A stretch of 15,106 bases of DNA, from positions 1 to 15,106 of the forward strand of contig CAJULJ010000062.1 of assembly GCA_910587395.1 (NCBI GenBank), read 5' to 3'. Made by a program: the position numbers and the translations under genes. The notes beneath the pieces were generated by a model. That model saw only the letters and a program-made list of their open reading frames with translations, had not been told where the DNA came from and did no database searches. Origin of the DNA: an uncultured Oscillospiraceae bacterium (GTDB lineage: Bacteria > Bacillota > Clostridia > Oscillospirales > Oscillospiraceae). Shown here one piece after another: positions 5,868-12,392 of this stretch (positions are counted from its first letter, which is position 1; each line of letters starts with the position of its first letter).

Positions 5868-7814
5868 ATGACCGACATCTGGTCCTTTTTGCTTCAGACC
5901 CTCACCGTCTCCGGGGCGGCGGTCCTGCTGCTGACCGTCAAGGTCATGTTCCGGGACAAGCTCTCTCCCCGCTGGCAGTTCTGCCTTTGGAGCGTCCTGG
6001 CCCTGGTCCTGCTGGCCCCGGCGGGCTGGGGAGGACGCCACATCCTGTTCAACTGGCCCCAGTGGGTGGAAATTCTGAAAACCCTGGCCACCGGGGAATA
6101 CGGAACCTTAACCGAAGTGCTTGTCCCCATTCCATTGCCACTGACCATCCCCAGAACGTGGGCGGACTGGCTGTTTTTGGTCTATGCGGCCGGTGTCGTA
6201 GTGCTGTTGGTCCGGTATGTGGTTTCCTATGTCCGCCTGCGGCTGGTTCTCCGTCAGGGCGAGCCTATCCGGAGCCAGCAGGTCAAGGCTGTGGCGGAGC
6301 GGTACGGTTTGCCCACCTGCCCCGTGGTGGCGGTGGACGGCCTGCCCACCGCTTTCATCTGCGGCGTGTTTCGTCCCGTGCTGGCCCTCCCCGCCGGGAG
6401 GGAGCCGGACGGCAAGGTCATCCTCCATGAGCTGCTCCACCTCAGGCACAACGATGTGGTTTGGGGCTGGATCATCGCCTTTTTCCGCTGTGTCCACTGG
6501 TGCAATCCCATCCTCTGGCTGTGCGCCGACTGGGCGGGAAACGACCTGGAATCCCTGTGCGACCAGCGGGTGCTGGAGCGCCTGGAGGGTGAGGAGCGCC
6601 GGGACTACGGCCGCATCCTCCTGTCCATGGCGGATGAGCGCTATGCCCGCGCTCCCGGCACCTCCTCCGCCTCCAACGGGGGCGAGAACGTCCGGCGGCG
6701 CATCGAGGCCATCGCCCGGTTCAAGCGCTACCCGGCGGGGATGGCGCTGGCGTCGGTGTGTGTGACGGTGGTGCTGGCGGTTCCGCTGGTAGTGGGCGTC
6801 CGGGCGGAGAGCGTCCCCGAGTGGCGGGGGACCTCGGCCTTCACCATGTCCGCCGCCCGGGCGGTGCGGTGCTCCACCCCCGCCGGAGCCATCGACGCCT
6901 ATGCCAAGGGAATTTTGACTGGGGAGCTCCCCTATATGGCCATGAGCGCGCCCCTGGACCGTCAGAACGAGCTGGCGGCGGCCTACGGCCACCATGGAAG
7001 CCGGAGAGGCATCGACTGGATGATAGAGCAGGCCGGTCTGCCCTGCCGGCCCAGCAGCTGGGAAGGGTACCGGGTCTTTAACCTGGAAAAGCTGCCGGAT
7101 GGGAGCTGCGAGGGCCTGCTGGTGATCCCGCTGAGCCGCCCCCCGGAGGGCAGGACGGAGGAGGACGGGGCCGTTTGGATCGCCGCCCAGCCCATCCGGG
7201 CGGAACGGCAGGGGGACCGCTGGGTGGTCGTGCCCCAAGGAAATTTTCAGCCGTACCAGGACTATGGGGGCTGGGCCTTTGTCACATTCCCCAGGGAGGC
7301 ACCGATACCCGCCAAGGTGTATGAGGCCCGGCACGGAGACTTTATCATCCGCGCGGAATACCGGACCACCACCACTCTGTGCCTGGAGTCGGGGTCCAGC
7401 ACAGATCTGGTCCCTATTCCCCACGGAATATACGGCCAGACCTTTGGGCAGACCAGCGAGGTGCATAGTCTGTACGCCGTCTACACCGGCGACCCGGCGG
7501 ACAAGGGCACATACAAAAAGATCGCCGTCAGCAGCCGCCCCTGGGACGGGGATAGGGCGCGGCCCCAGCTGCGGGACCCGCGCTCCGGCACGTACAGCTC
7601 CGGCTCCAGCAGCAGCGGGTCATCCTGGAGCAGCACACGGCTGACAGGGGACTGGGCCGACGAGATCTCACTGGACGGCGGCGGCACCACCTTTGGCTGG
7701 GAGCGGGACGGGGATCAGATTCCCGACCGCATCGCGGCGGATTTGTACCTCAACGATGAATTGGCAGCGGAGCTGACCCTCCTGCCGGTGGAAGGAGGCG
7801 GAGTCCATGACTGA
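5868..7814 (+). CDS. M56 (BlaR1/MecR1-like) membrane metalloprotease with an unrecognised sensor domain
   Basis: A 648-residue membrane protein and the expected partner of the BlaI-type repressor. Residues 1-310 form the M56 module: membrane helices near 10-25, 37-52 and 103-120, a cytosolic zinc protease with HELLH (187-191) and the downstream ExxCD motif ESLCD (228-232), and a last helix at about 291-311. Zinc binding and catalysis are therefore expected to be intact. Residues 312-648 should lie outside the membrane. They do not look like the penicillin-binding sensor of BlaR1: I see no SxxK acylation motif and no KTG box. Instead there is an alpha/beta-looking region (330-560) with four Cys (335, 393, 414, 505), a Ser-rich linker (574-589, SGTYSSGSSSSGSS) and a C-terminal stretch DWADEISLDGGG onward. 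GGAGG (5855-5859) lies eight bases before the ATG. The inducer is unknown. Confidence 0.88.
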   Translation: MTDIWSFLLQTLTVSGAAVLLLTVKVMFRDKLSPRWQFCLWSVLALVLLAPAGWGGRHILFNWPQWVEILKTLATGEYGTLTEVLVPIPLPLTIPRTWADWLFLVYAAGVVVLLVRYVVSYVRLRLVLRQGEPIRSQQVKAVAERYGLPTCPVVAVDGLPTAFICGVFRPVLALPAGREPDGKVILHELLHLRHNDVVWGWIIAFFRCVHWCNPILWLCADWAGNDLESLCDQRVLERLEGEERRDYGRILLSMADERYARAPGTSSASNGGENVRRRIEAIARFKRYPAGMALASVCVTVVLAVPLVVGVRAESVPEWRGTSAFTMSAARAVRCSTPAGAIDAYAKGILTGELPYMAMSAPLDRQNELAAAYGHHGSRRGIDWMIEQAGLPCRPSSWEGYRVFNLEKLPDGSCEGLLVIPLSRPPEGRTEEDGAVWIAAQPIRAERQGDRWVVVPQGNFQPYQDYGGWAFVTFPREAPIPAKVYEARHGDFIIRAEYRTTTTLCLESGSSTDLVPIPHGIYGQTFGQTSEVHSLYAVYTGDPADKGTYKKIAVSSRPWDGDRARPQLRDPRSGTYSSGSSSSGSSWSSTRLTGDWADEISLDGGGTTFGWERDGDQIPDRIAADLYLNDELAAELTLLPVEGGGVHD

Positions 7815-8394
7815 CCGGGAGCGGGTGTATGGCGGCCTGTCCAACGCCGCCTGGGGGTATTTTTTCCTCCACATCCATTTCAAATTGAACACGGTGGACA
7901 TTCTGCCCGTCTTTGTCGGCTATCTTCTGCTGCTGTCCGCCATCGGAAAGCTGTCCGGGGAGCGGCGGGATCTGGCCCTGCTGCGTCCCCTGGGCATGCT
8001 GCTGGCGGGGGTGAACGGGGTGGACTGGCCGCTCTCCTGGGCGGGGGCGGACCTGGACGGGACGTTCCTCCCCCTGGACCTGCTGGTGATCGCGGCGGGG
8101 CTGTACTTCCATTTCCAGTTCCTCACCGACATGGCGGCGCTGGCGGAGCAGTACCAGCCCCAGGGCGGCAGTCTGGACCGGCGGCTGCGCCGCCGCCGGA
8201 CGGTATACATCGTGCTGTACACGGTGACGTTCGTGTGCCGGTATCTGCCCTTCGGGCGGTTCCAGGATCAGCAAATCCTTATCATGATGGCGCTTGTGGC
8301 GGCGATGCTGGTGGTGATGCTGTTTATCATGGCCGGGCTGTTTGAGCTGCGCCGCTGCTTCCGAAACCAGGAGGAAAATCAGGCGAAGGCATGA
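7807..8394 (+). CDS. Small polytopic membrane protein, third gene of the BlaI/M56 operon
   Basis: A 195-residue membrane protein that I do not recognise. Hydrophobic segments lie at about 32-48, 62-78, 86-106, 131-148 and 156-180, with a possible amphipathic one at 11-23. A strongly basic loop, LDRRLRRRRT (123-132), precedes the fourth and should be cytosolic. No catalytic motif is visible. The ATG overlaps the end of the protease gene by eight bases and has AAGGAGG (7792-7798) eight bases upstream, so it is translationally coupled and made with the protease. That coupling suggests a partner, an immunity-type or an effector role in the same signalling unit; this is inference from position only. 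The coding sequence has the same GC-rich style as its neighbours. Confidence 0.7.
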   Translation: MTDRERVYGGLSNAAWGYFFLHIHFKLNTVDILPVFVGYLLLLSAIGKLSGERRDLALLRPLGMLLAGVNGVDWPLSWAGADLDGTFLPLDLLVIAAGLYFHFQFLTDMAALAEQYQPQGGSLDRRLRRRRTVYIVLYTVTFVCRYLPFGRFQDQQILIMMALVAAMLVVMLFIMAGLFELRRCFRNQEENQAKA

Positions 8395-8395
8395 G

Positions 8396-8432
8396 AAAAC
8401 TGCGGAGAGCAGGGCGCTCTCCGCAGTTTTTT
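8396..8432. terminator. Two-sided terminator between convergent operons
   Basis: A perfect 15-base stem (8396-8410, AAAACTGCGGAGAGC, with 8416-8430) and a 5-base loop. TTTTTT follows on the plus strand and TTTTCTCAT on the minus strand. It begins two bases after the stop of the plus-strand membrane protein and ends three bases before the stop of the minus-strand anti-sigma gene, so it serves both operons. Confidence 0.93.
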
Positions 8433-8434
8433 GC

Positions 8435-9457
8435 TCAGTTTTCGGTTTCCCGCAGGGGCAGGGCGCTGAGGTCCACCGCATAGGGCTCGCCGTGGTCCAA
8501 GGGGTAGGCCATGCCGCCGAATATCACCGCCTCCAGGGTGGACAGGTCCTGGACGGAATCGAAGCTGTAGCCTCTTGTATAGTCCCAGGCCTCGCCCACA
8601 GTGCCATGGCCGGACCCGTGTCCCTCCCCGCCCAGCAGGGACTCCATCTCGCTGACTGTGCCATCCTCCCATAGGAACCACAGCACGGGGAACAGTTCGG
8701 TGTTCTCGGTGGTGTACTCCGCCTCGATGGTCAGGGGGGACAGGGTGAGCCGCTTCAGCGTCACCGGTCCCGTCAGGTCGGGCCAGGCCCAGCCGCCGGT
8801 CCCCTGGCCCTCCGCTCCGATGGTCAGCTTGAGGTCGGACACAGGCCGGTAGGAGAAGCTCAGCCATTTGCCTGTTTCCATGAGGTTGAGCCGGACGGCG
8901 GCGCTGGAGCCCCAGCCCCGTTCGGTACACACCTCCATGCACATGATGCGGGCCTCCGGATCATCCTCCCCCCCGCCTATGCTCAGGCTTCCGTGGGAGC
9001 GGAAGGAGAGCAGGTTGTAAAAGCTCTCGCTGATCTGCTTTTGCAGCGCCTCCCACGCCTCATCGCTGTGGGCCTCCATGGTGAAGGTGTAGAACAGGGT
9101 GCTCCTGTCCGCCACGGTGCTGGTGACGGTGAGGGTGTAGTTATCGTCGCTCACTGACACGGGCTGGAAGTCCATCAGTCCTTCCCAGGGAGCGGTGTCC
9201 CCTCGAAAAAAGACGCTGAGCACGTTGTACGTCGGCGGGGCCAGCACCATCTCCGTTACGGCGGCGGCCCCGGTGAGCAGCACCAGGGCGGCGGCGCACA
9301 GCGCGGCCAGCTTCAGCTTCCGCCGGAGGTGGAAGGCCCGGCGGTTTTCATCCAGAACGGCGTCCACCCGGCGCTGGACTTTTTTCACATCCGGCTGAGG
9401 GCAGGGGCCGCAGTCCGGGACCACGTCCTTCCACAGCTCTTGCAGACGGTTTTTCAT
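8435..9457 (-). CDS. Anti-sigma-factor-like membrane protein (DUF4179-type)
   Basis: A 340-residue single-pass protein. The N-terminal ~47 residues are cytosolic and charged (QPDVKKVQRRVDAVLDENRR), the usual place for sigma binding in this class. A membrane helix spans about 48-67 (KLAALCAAALVLLTGAAAVT). The rest (70-340) is a predicted extracytoplasmic beta-rich domain, with PVSVSDDNYTLTVTSTVADRS early on, as in DUF4179-type proteins encoded next to ECF sigma genes. A CxxC pair (C16, C19) lies in the cytosolic tail, but without the upstream His of zinc-binding anti-sigma domains. The start overlaps the sigma gene stop by four bases (ATGA), so the two are translationally coupled. The family name is tentative; the role as sigma antagonist is inferred from context and topology. 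Confidence 0.75.
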   Translation of the reverse strand: MKNRLQELWKDVVPDCGPCPQPDVKKVQRRVDAVLDENRRAFHLRRKLKLAALCAAALVLLTGAAAVTEMVLAPPTYNVLSVFFRGDTAPWEGLMDFQPVSVSDDNYTLTVTSTVADRSTLFYTFTMEAHSDEAWEALQKQISESFYNLLSFRSHGSLSIGGGEDDPEARIMCMEVCTERGWGSSAAVRLNLMETGKWLSFSYRPVSDLKLTIGAEGQGTGGWAWPDLTGPVTLKRLTLSPLTIEAEYTTENTELFPVLWFLWEDGTVSEMESLLGGEGHGSGHGTVGEAWDYTRGYSFDSVQDLSTLEAVIFGGMAYPLDHGEPYAVDLSALPLRETEN

Positions 9458-9996
9458 CGCGTTTCCGCTCCTTCCTGTAGGGCGGCTTTCAGGGCCTTCC
9501 GGCCCCGGAACAGCCGCTGCTTGGCGGCGGTCTGGCTCAGGCCCAGCTCCGCCGCCACGGTTCTCAGCTTATCCCCCTCGTAATAGTAGCGCACAAACAG
9601 CGTGCGGTCCGGCTCGTCCAGCGCGTCCACCGCCGCCCACAGTCGGGCGGACTGGTCACGGCGCTGGGCCAGCTCCTCGGGACCGGGAGAGGGGTCGGGC
9701 ACGTCCTCGGGGATGGGGCCGCTGGGGCGCAGGCTGCGGAGCCGGTCCGTGGCCTTGTTTTTTGCCACCACAGCCAGCCAGGGACGGATGCCCTGTTCCG
9801 GGTCCAGCGTGTCCGCGTGGGTCCACAGGGCCACGAACACGTCGGCGCACAGCTCCTCCACGTCCTCCCGGCAGGCCCGGCCCGCCATGGCTCGCAGGAT
9901 GACCGCGCTGACATAGGGGGTGTACCGGCTCACGGCCTGATCCAGCGCGTCCCGGCTTTGTTTGTTCAGCTTTTTGATCAGCGTGCGCTCGTCCAT
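9454..9996 (-). CDS. ECF-type RNA polymerase sigma factor
   Basis: A 180-residue sigma-70-family protein with only regions 2 and 4. Region 2 (about 20-90) contains ALDQAVSRYTPYVSAVILR, EDVEELCADVFVALW (44-58) and GIRPWLAVVAKNKATDRLR (69-87), the -10-binding part. A Pro-rich linker follows (92-108). Region 4 (about 115-172) has LDEPDRTLFVRYYYEGDKLRTVAAELGLS and the recognition helix SQTAAKQRLFRGRKAL (154-169). ATG 9996 is preferred because an AAAGGGG sequence lies eight bases upstream. An in-frame TTG at 10017 would add seven residues but swallow that site. The downstream anti-sigma gene overlaps by four bases. The candidate promoter upstream has the AAC / CGT form that ECF factors recognise, suggesting autoregulation. 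Confidence 0.92.
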   Translation of the reverse strand: MDERTLIKKLNKQSRDALDQAVSRYTPYVSAVILRAMAGRACREDVEELCADVFVALWTHADTLDPEQGIRPWLAVVAKNKATDRLRSLRPSGPIPEDVPDPSPGPEELAQRRDQSARLWAAVDALDEPDRTLFVRYYYEGDKLRTVAAELGLSQTAAKQRLFRGRKALKAALQEGAETR

Positions 9997-10045
9997 GGCC
10001 TGCGCCCCTTTCTCCAAAACCTCTGTACAGGCGGTTCTATCAGTA

Positions 10046-10073
10046 TATACGGCCGGAAAAGGAAACGGTTATG
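10046..10073 (-). promoter_or_regulatory. Candidate ECF-type promoter of the sigma/anti-sigma operon
   Basis: On the minus strand, CATAAC (complement of 10068-10073), exactly 16 bases and CGTATA (complement of 10046-10051). ECF promoters of the sigma-W type read TGAAAC-N16-CGTA. The conserved AAC core and the whole CGTATA match; the first three bases of the -35 do not. It ends 49 bases before the sigma start codon. Confidence 0.5.
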
Positions 10074-10093
10074 CGGATCGGAAAATTTTTTGC

Positions 10094-10123
10094 AAAAAAG
10101 AACGCGGCCCCGGAGCCGCGTTC
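10094..10123 (-). terminator. Terminator of the HAAS/PadR operon
   Basis: On the minus strand, a perfect 9-base stem GAACGCGGC (10115-10123 with 10100-10108), a 6-base loop and a run of six T. It lies five bases after the PadR stop and just before the ECF promoter, so the two operons are insulated. Confidence 0.9.
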
Positions 10124-10128
10124 TCCGC

Positions 10129-10431
10129 CTATTGGATGCCCAGCTCTGACAGCGCCGCCAACAGGGCGCGCCACTGCTTGAGCAGTTCGCCATACCGGGC
10201 TGTCCCATGGCCTGTCAGCCGGTAGTATTTGCGGGCGGGTCCGTCGGAGGTCTCGCCTTTATACTGCTCCGAGCACCCCTCCCGGCAAAGGCTCCGGAGC
10301 AGGGCGTACACGGCGCTCTCCTGGGTGTCGGGAAAGGCGGCGTGAAGGCGGCGCAGCAGGTCGTAGCCGTACTGGTCCCCCTGAGCGAGCAGATGGAGGA
10401 GGCACAGCTCGATCAGGTCCTTTTTCAGCAT
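10129..10431 (-). CDS. PadR-family transcriptional regulator
   Basis: A 100-residue winged-helix repressor of the short PadR subfamily. It opens MLKKDLIELCLLHLLAQGDQ and continues with YGYDLLRRLHAAFPDTQESAVYALLRSLCREG (21-52), the family's recognition-helix region. The wing has GPARKYYRLTGHG (64-76), and a short C-terminal helix (78-98) serves for dimerisation. ATG 10431 fits the family N-terminus; the reading frame is open for another 16 codons upstream, but those residues are basic and do not belong to the family. The start overlaps the upstream membrane gene by seven bases (ATGCTGA), with GGGGG seven bases before it. PadR proteins with HAAS-type partners usually repress their own operon. 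Here the regulator is the second gene rather than the first, which is less common. Confidence 0.9.
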   Translation of the reverse strand: MLKKDLIELCLLHLLAQGDQYGYDLLRRLHAAFPDTQESAVYALLRSLCREGCSEQYKGETSDGPARKYYRLTGHGTARYGELLKQWRALLAALSELGIQ

Positions 10432-11210
10432 AGGGCTACCCCCGTGCCCACAATGCCGACGGCGGCAATGACGGAGCACCGGACCAGCAGCTGACGGAAC
10501 GCTTCCTCCGCACCGTCAATTATGATCCGGCCCGACCAGTCCAAAACCAGCAGGGCTGTCACCATGGCGGTCAGGCCCAGCACGTATACCGCCGCCCACC
10601 GGCGGTCCCCGCTCCGAGCCTTGACCAGGCTGTACATGCCAAGGAGGGCAATGATGGGACTGCCGTAGCACATGGCAAGCCGTGACAGGTGAAAGGAACG
10701 GGGTGCGTCCTCGTTGGGGCCGATCCACACCTTCATCCGCCCCCACGCCTCCAGGAACGCCTCAAAATCCCGGGAGCAGGCCCAGCAGAACAACAGCACC
10801 GCACCGATGCAGATCAGGAATACCGCCAGTAAAATCGGGACAGCCTTGGGAAGCCTCTGTTCCTTACGGCCCCGCCAGCGGAACCACACCAGGGCAAGCA
10901 CAGCCCCCGGGATCGTGAAATAAGCGCCATAGGGCCAGTCGCGCCCGCCATCAAAAAGATGCAGCCAAATCGGATATCCAATGGTGGTGGGGCTGATGCC
11001 TGGTATCAGGATGCACGCCGCCATAAGGGCAAATACCACCAGCCAAGTGCGGTACGGCTTTTTCTGGGTCAGGGACTTGATGACGTCCCGGGGCCTGCCC
11101 AGGCCTTGGAGCAGCTCCGGGTCGCCCGCGATGTCCCGGTAATCGGCAAGTATATCCTCCGCCTCCTGGTGGGGGAGCATCCACCGGGCCCAGCGCTCCA
11201 GACGGGCCAT
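10425..11210 (-). CDS. HAAS-domain membrane protein, PadR partner
   Basis: A 261-residue membrane protein. Residues 1-48 are a cytosolic helical segment resembling the HAAS/DUF1700 signalling domain commonly encoded next to PadR genes (EDILADYRDI, then a LGRPRDVIKSL motif at 37-47). Membrane segments follow at about 54-72, 96-112, 122-144, 178-197, 205-224 and 243-260. The loop at 145-175 is charged and should lie outside or form a cap; no catalytic motif is visible. The start codon has AAAGGA four bases upstream, a short spacing. The stop overlaps the PadR start, so the two proteins are made together. The function is unknown; a membrane sensor or envelope-response role is the general expectation for this class. 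Confidence 0.75.
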   Translation of the reverse strand: MARLERWARWMLPHQEAEDILADYRDIAGDPELLQGLGRPRDVIKSLTQKKPYRTWLVVFALMAACILIPGISPTTIGYPIWLHLFDGGRDWPYGAYFTIPGAVLALVWFRWRGRKEQRLPKAVPILLAVFLICIGAVLLFCWACSRDFEAFLEAWGRMKVWIGPNEDAPRSFHLSRLAMCYGSPIIALLGMYSLVKARSGDRRWAAVYVLGLTAMVTALLVLDWSGRIIIDGAEEAFRQLLVRCSVIAAVGIVGTGVALC

Positions 11211-11255
11211 GTAATCCTTTTTCGTGAGGCTTCACTCCTCTAGCTCTGTGTATTT

Positions 11256-11263
11256 CACTAGTG
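11256..11263. promoter_or_regulatory. Possible PadR operator
   Basis: The perfect palindrome CACTAGTG begins just downstream of the -10 element, at the predicted transcription start of the HAAS/PadR operon. Its flanks (TATTT on one side, AAAATA on the other) add weak symmetry. PadR repressors bind short dyads at their own promoter, so this is a candidate; an 8-base palindrome alone is weak evidence. Confidence 0.3.
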
Positions 11264-11271
11264 TCAAAAAT

Positions 11272-11300
11272 ATAGTAGCACAAGGGGCGGAGAATGTCAA
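11272..11300 (-). promoter_or_regulatory. Promoter of the HAAS/PadR operon
   Basis: On the minus strand, a perfect -35 TTGACA (complement of 11295-11300), a 17-base spacer and a -10 TACTAT (complement of 11272-11277). It lies about 60 bases before the HAAS gene start and just after the hairpin at 11305-11346. Confidence 0.8.
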
Positions 11301-11303
11301 TAA

Positions 11304-11346
11304 GGAAACCAGGGAGCATAGCCGCGGTGAGCCCCTCCCTGGTTTC
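11304..11346 (-). terminator. Hairpin downstream of the FIST/MCP operon
   Basis: A perfect 12-base stem (11305-11316, GAAACCAGGGAG, with 11335-11346) and an 18-base loop. On the minus strand it is followed by CTTATTGA, a poor T tract that already contains part of the next -35. It lies about 90 bases after the MCP stop. A second, AT-only hairpin (TTTAAAAAT 11359-11367 with 11372-11380) lies between. The rest of 11381-11436 shows nothing I can name. Termination is likely but not textbook. Confidence 0.5.
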
Positions 11347-11436
11347 TTGATGGTAATATTTAAAAATACAAATTTTTAAACCTGTTTTCCTCTGAACGCC
11401 GGCTGGTGGGCGGCATTCGGCCGGTTCCTGCATCGC

Positions 11437-12378
11437 TCAAACTCCGGTCTCCATATCGCGAATGATAGGGGAAATTTGGGAAATCATGTTGTCTATATCT
11501 TCAAACATTGCGCTTTTTGTGGTGCCCAGCTGGCTCGCCGCCTCAATGTACCTGACAACCTCCTGATACTGGCCCTTGATCTGATCGAAAAATTGACATA
11601 AGGTTTGCAATTCCTGCTGAGACGCTTCAATAACATGGGAAATCTCAGTCTGTACGGATATTGCGCCCTCCGCCGCCGCCGTGATCTTCTCAAAGCTTCC
11701 CTCCGTCTGGGACACGATGTCAAGATTCTGGCCCAGGGTTTGCCGGGAGGAGGAAATGCTCTCGCTAAGCTCGTTGGCGCGGCCCTCCACATCGTTCACG
11801 CCGCTGTCCACCTCTCCTGCCAGCGACTGGATCTCTTCCGCCAGCTGCTTGACCTGAGCGGCCACCACCGCGAAGCTCCGCCCCTCGGCACCCGCCCTGG
11901 CCGCCTCAATTGAGGCGTTGATGGCCAAAATATTGGTCTGCTCCGCAATGGACACAATTTTACTCATGGACTGCTGGATCTCCCGAATCGCGCTCTCCAG
12001 GTGGGAGAAGGTTTCCGCCATGGTATCATAGGACTGCTGTACCTGCATGGAGGTCTGCTCCAGCGCCGCCATCTGCCCTCTGGCCTCGGACACTGCCTGC
12101 CCGATTTCTCCCCGAACAAAGCTGAACTGTTCCGCCGTGTCATTGATGCTGGAGAACGATTCTCCCAAGTTCTGAAGCTTTTCCTGGAACTGGTCCCCCT
12201 CCTTCAGCACACCGCTGAAGGAACCGCCAATCTGGCTCAGGTTCCATAGTGAGGCGACCTCCTTTTTGGCCAGCTCCTGCTGGTATTCCTTCAGGCTGCC
12301 TGCGATATGCAGAACCGGATAGAGGCTTTTTTTCTCCTGAGCCTGTTTGGACGGCTGAGTTTTTTTTCGCAGCAACAT
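11437..12378 (-). CDS. Soluble methyl-accepting-chemotaxis-type signalling protein
   Basis: A 313-residue protein with no membrane segment and no HAMP domain, so it should be cytosolic. The core is an MCP signalling domain: a long helical hairpin whose tip is IVSIAEQTNILAINASIEAA (141-160), followed by RAGAEGRSFAVVAAQVKQLAEE (161-182). This is the region that contacts CheA and CheW. Coiled-coil arms extend from about 28 to 140 and from 183 to 311; each is rich in Gln and Glu and could carry methylation sites. The N-terminal 20 residues are basic (RKKTQPSKQAQEKK). Compared with the usual tip it reads NASIEAARAGAEGRSF rather than NAAIEAARAGExGxGF. It has no sensory domain of its own. The FIST gene lies 14 bases upstream, and the MCP ribosome binding site (complement of 12388-12394) overlaps the FIST stop, so FIST probably supplies the input. 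Confidence 0.9.
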   Translation of the reverse strand: MLLRKKTQPSKQAQEKKSLYPVLHIAGSLKEYQQELAKKEVASLWNLSQIGGSFSGVLKEGDQFQEKLQNLGESFSSINDTAEQFSFVRGEIGQAVSEARGQMAALEQTSMQVQQSYDTMAETFSHLESAIREIQQSMSKIVSIAEQTNILAINASIEAARAGAEGRSFAVVAAQVKQLAEEIQSLAGEVDSGVNDVEGRANELSESISSSRQTLGQNLDIVSQTEGSFEKITAAAEGAISVQTEISHVIEASQQELQTLCQFFDQIKGQYQEVVRYIEAASQLGTTKSAMFEDIDNMISQISPIIRDMETGV

Positions 12379-12392
12379 GACTACTCACTCCT

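Noticed and set aside
6108..7466. A 452-residue minus-strand open frame opposite the M56 gene
   Set aside because: It is antisense to the conserved HELLH region, has no start signal, and has the Gly/Ala/Pro/His composition of a GC shadow.
5868..7814. The M56 protein as a true beta-lactam sensor (BlaR1/MecR1)
   Set aside because: The protease part fits, but no SxxK or KTG motif appears in the outer domain and no beta-lactamase gene is present.
9997..10017. A TTG start for the ECF sigma factor
   Set aside because: The AAAGGGG ribosome binding site lies inside this extension and points to ATG 9996.
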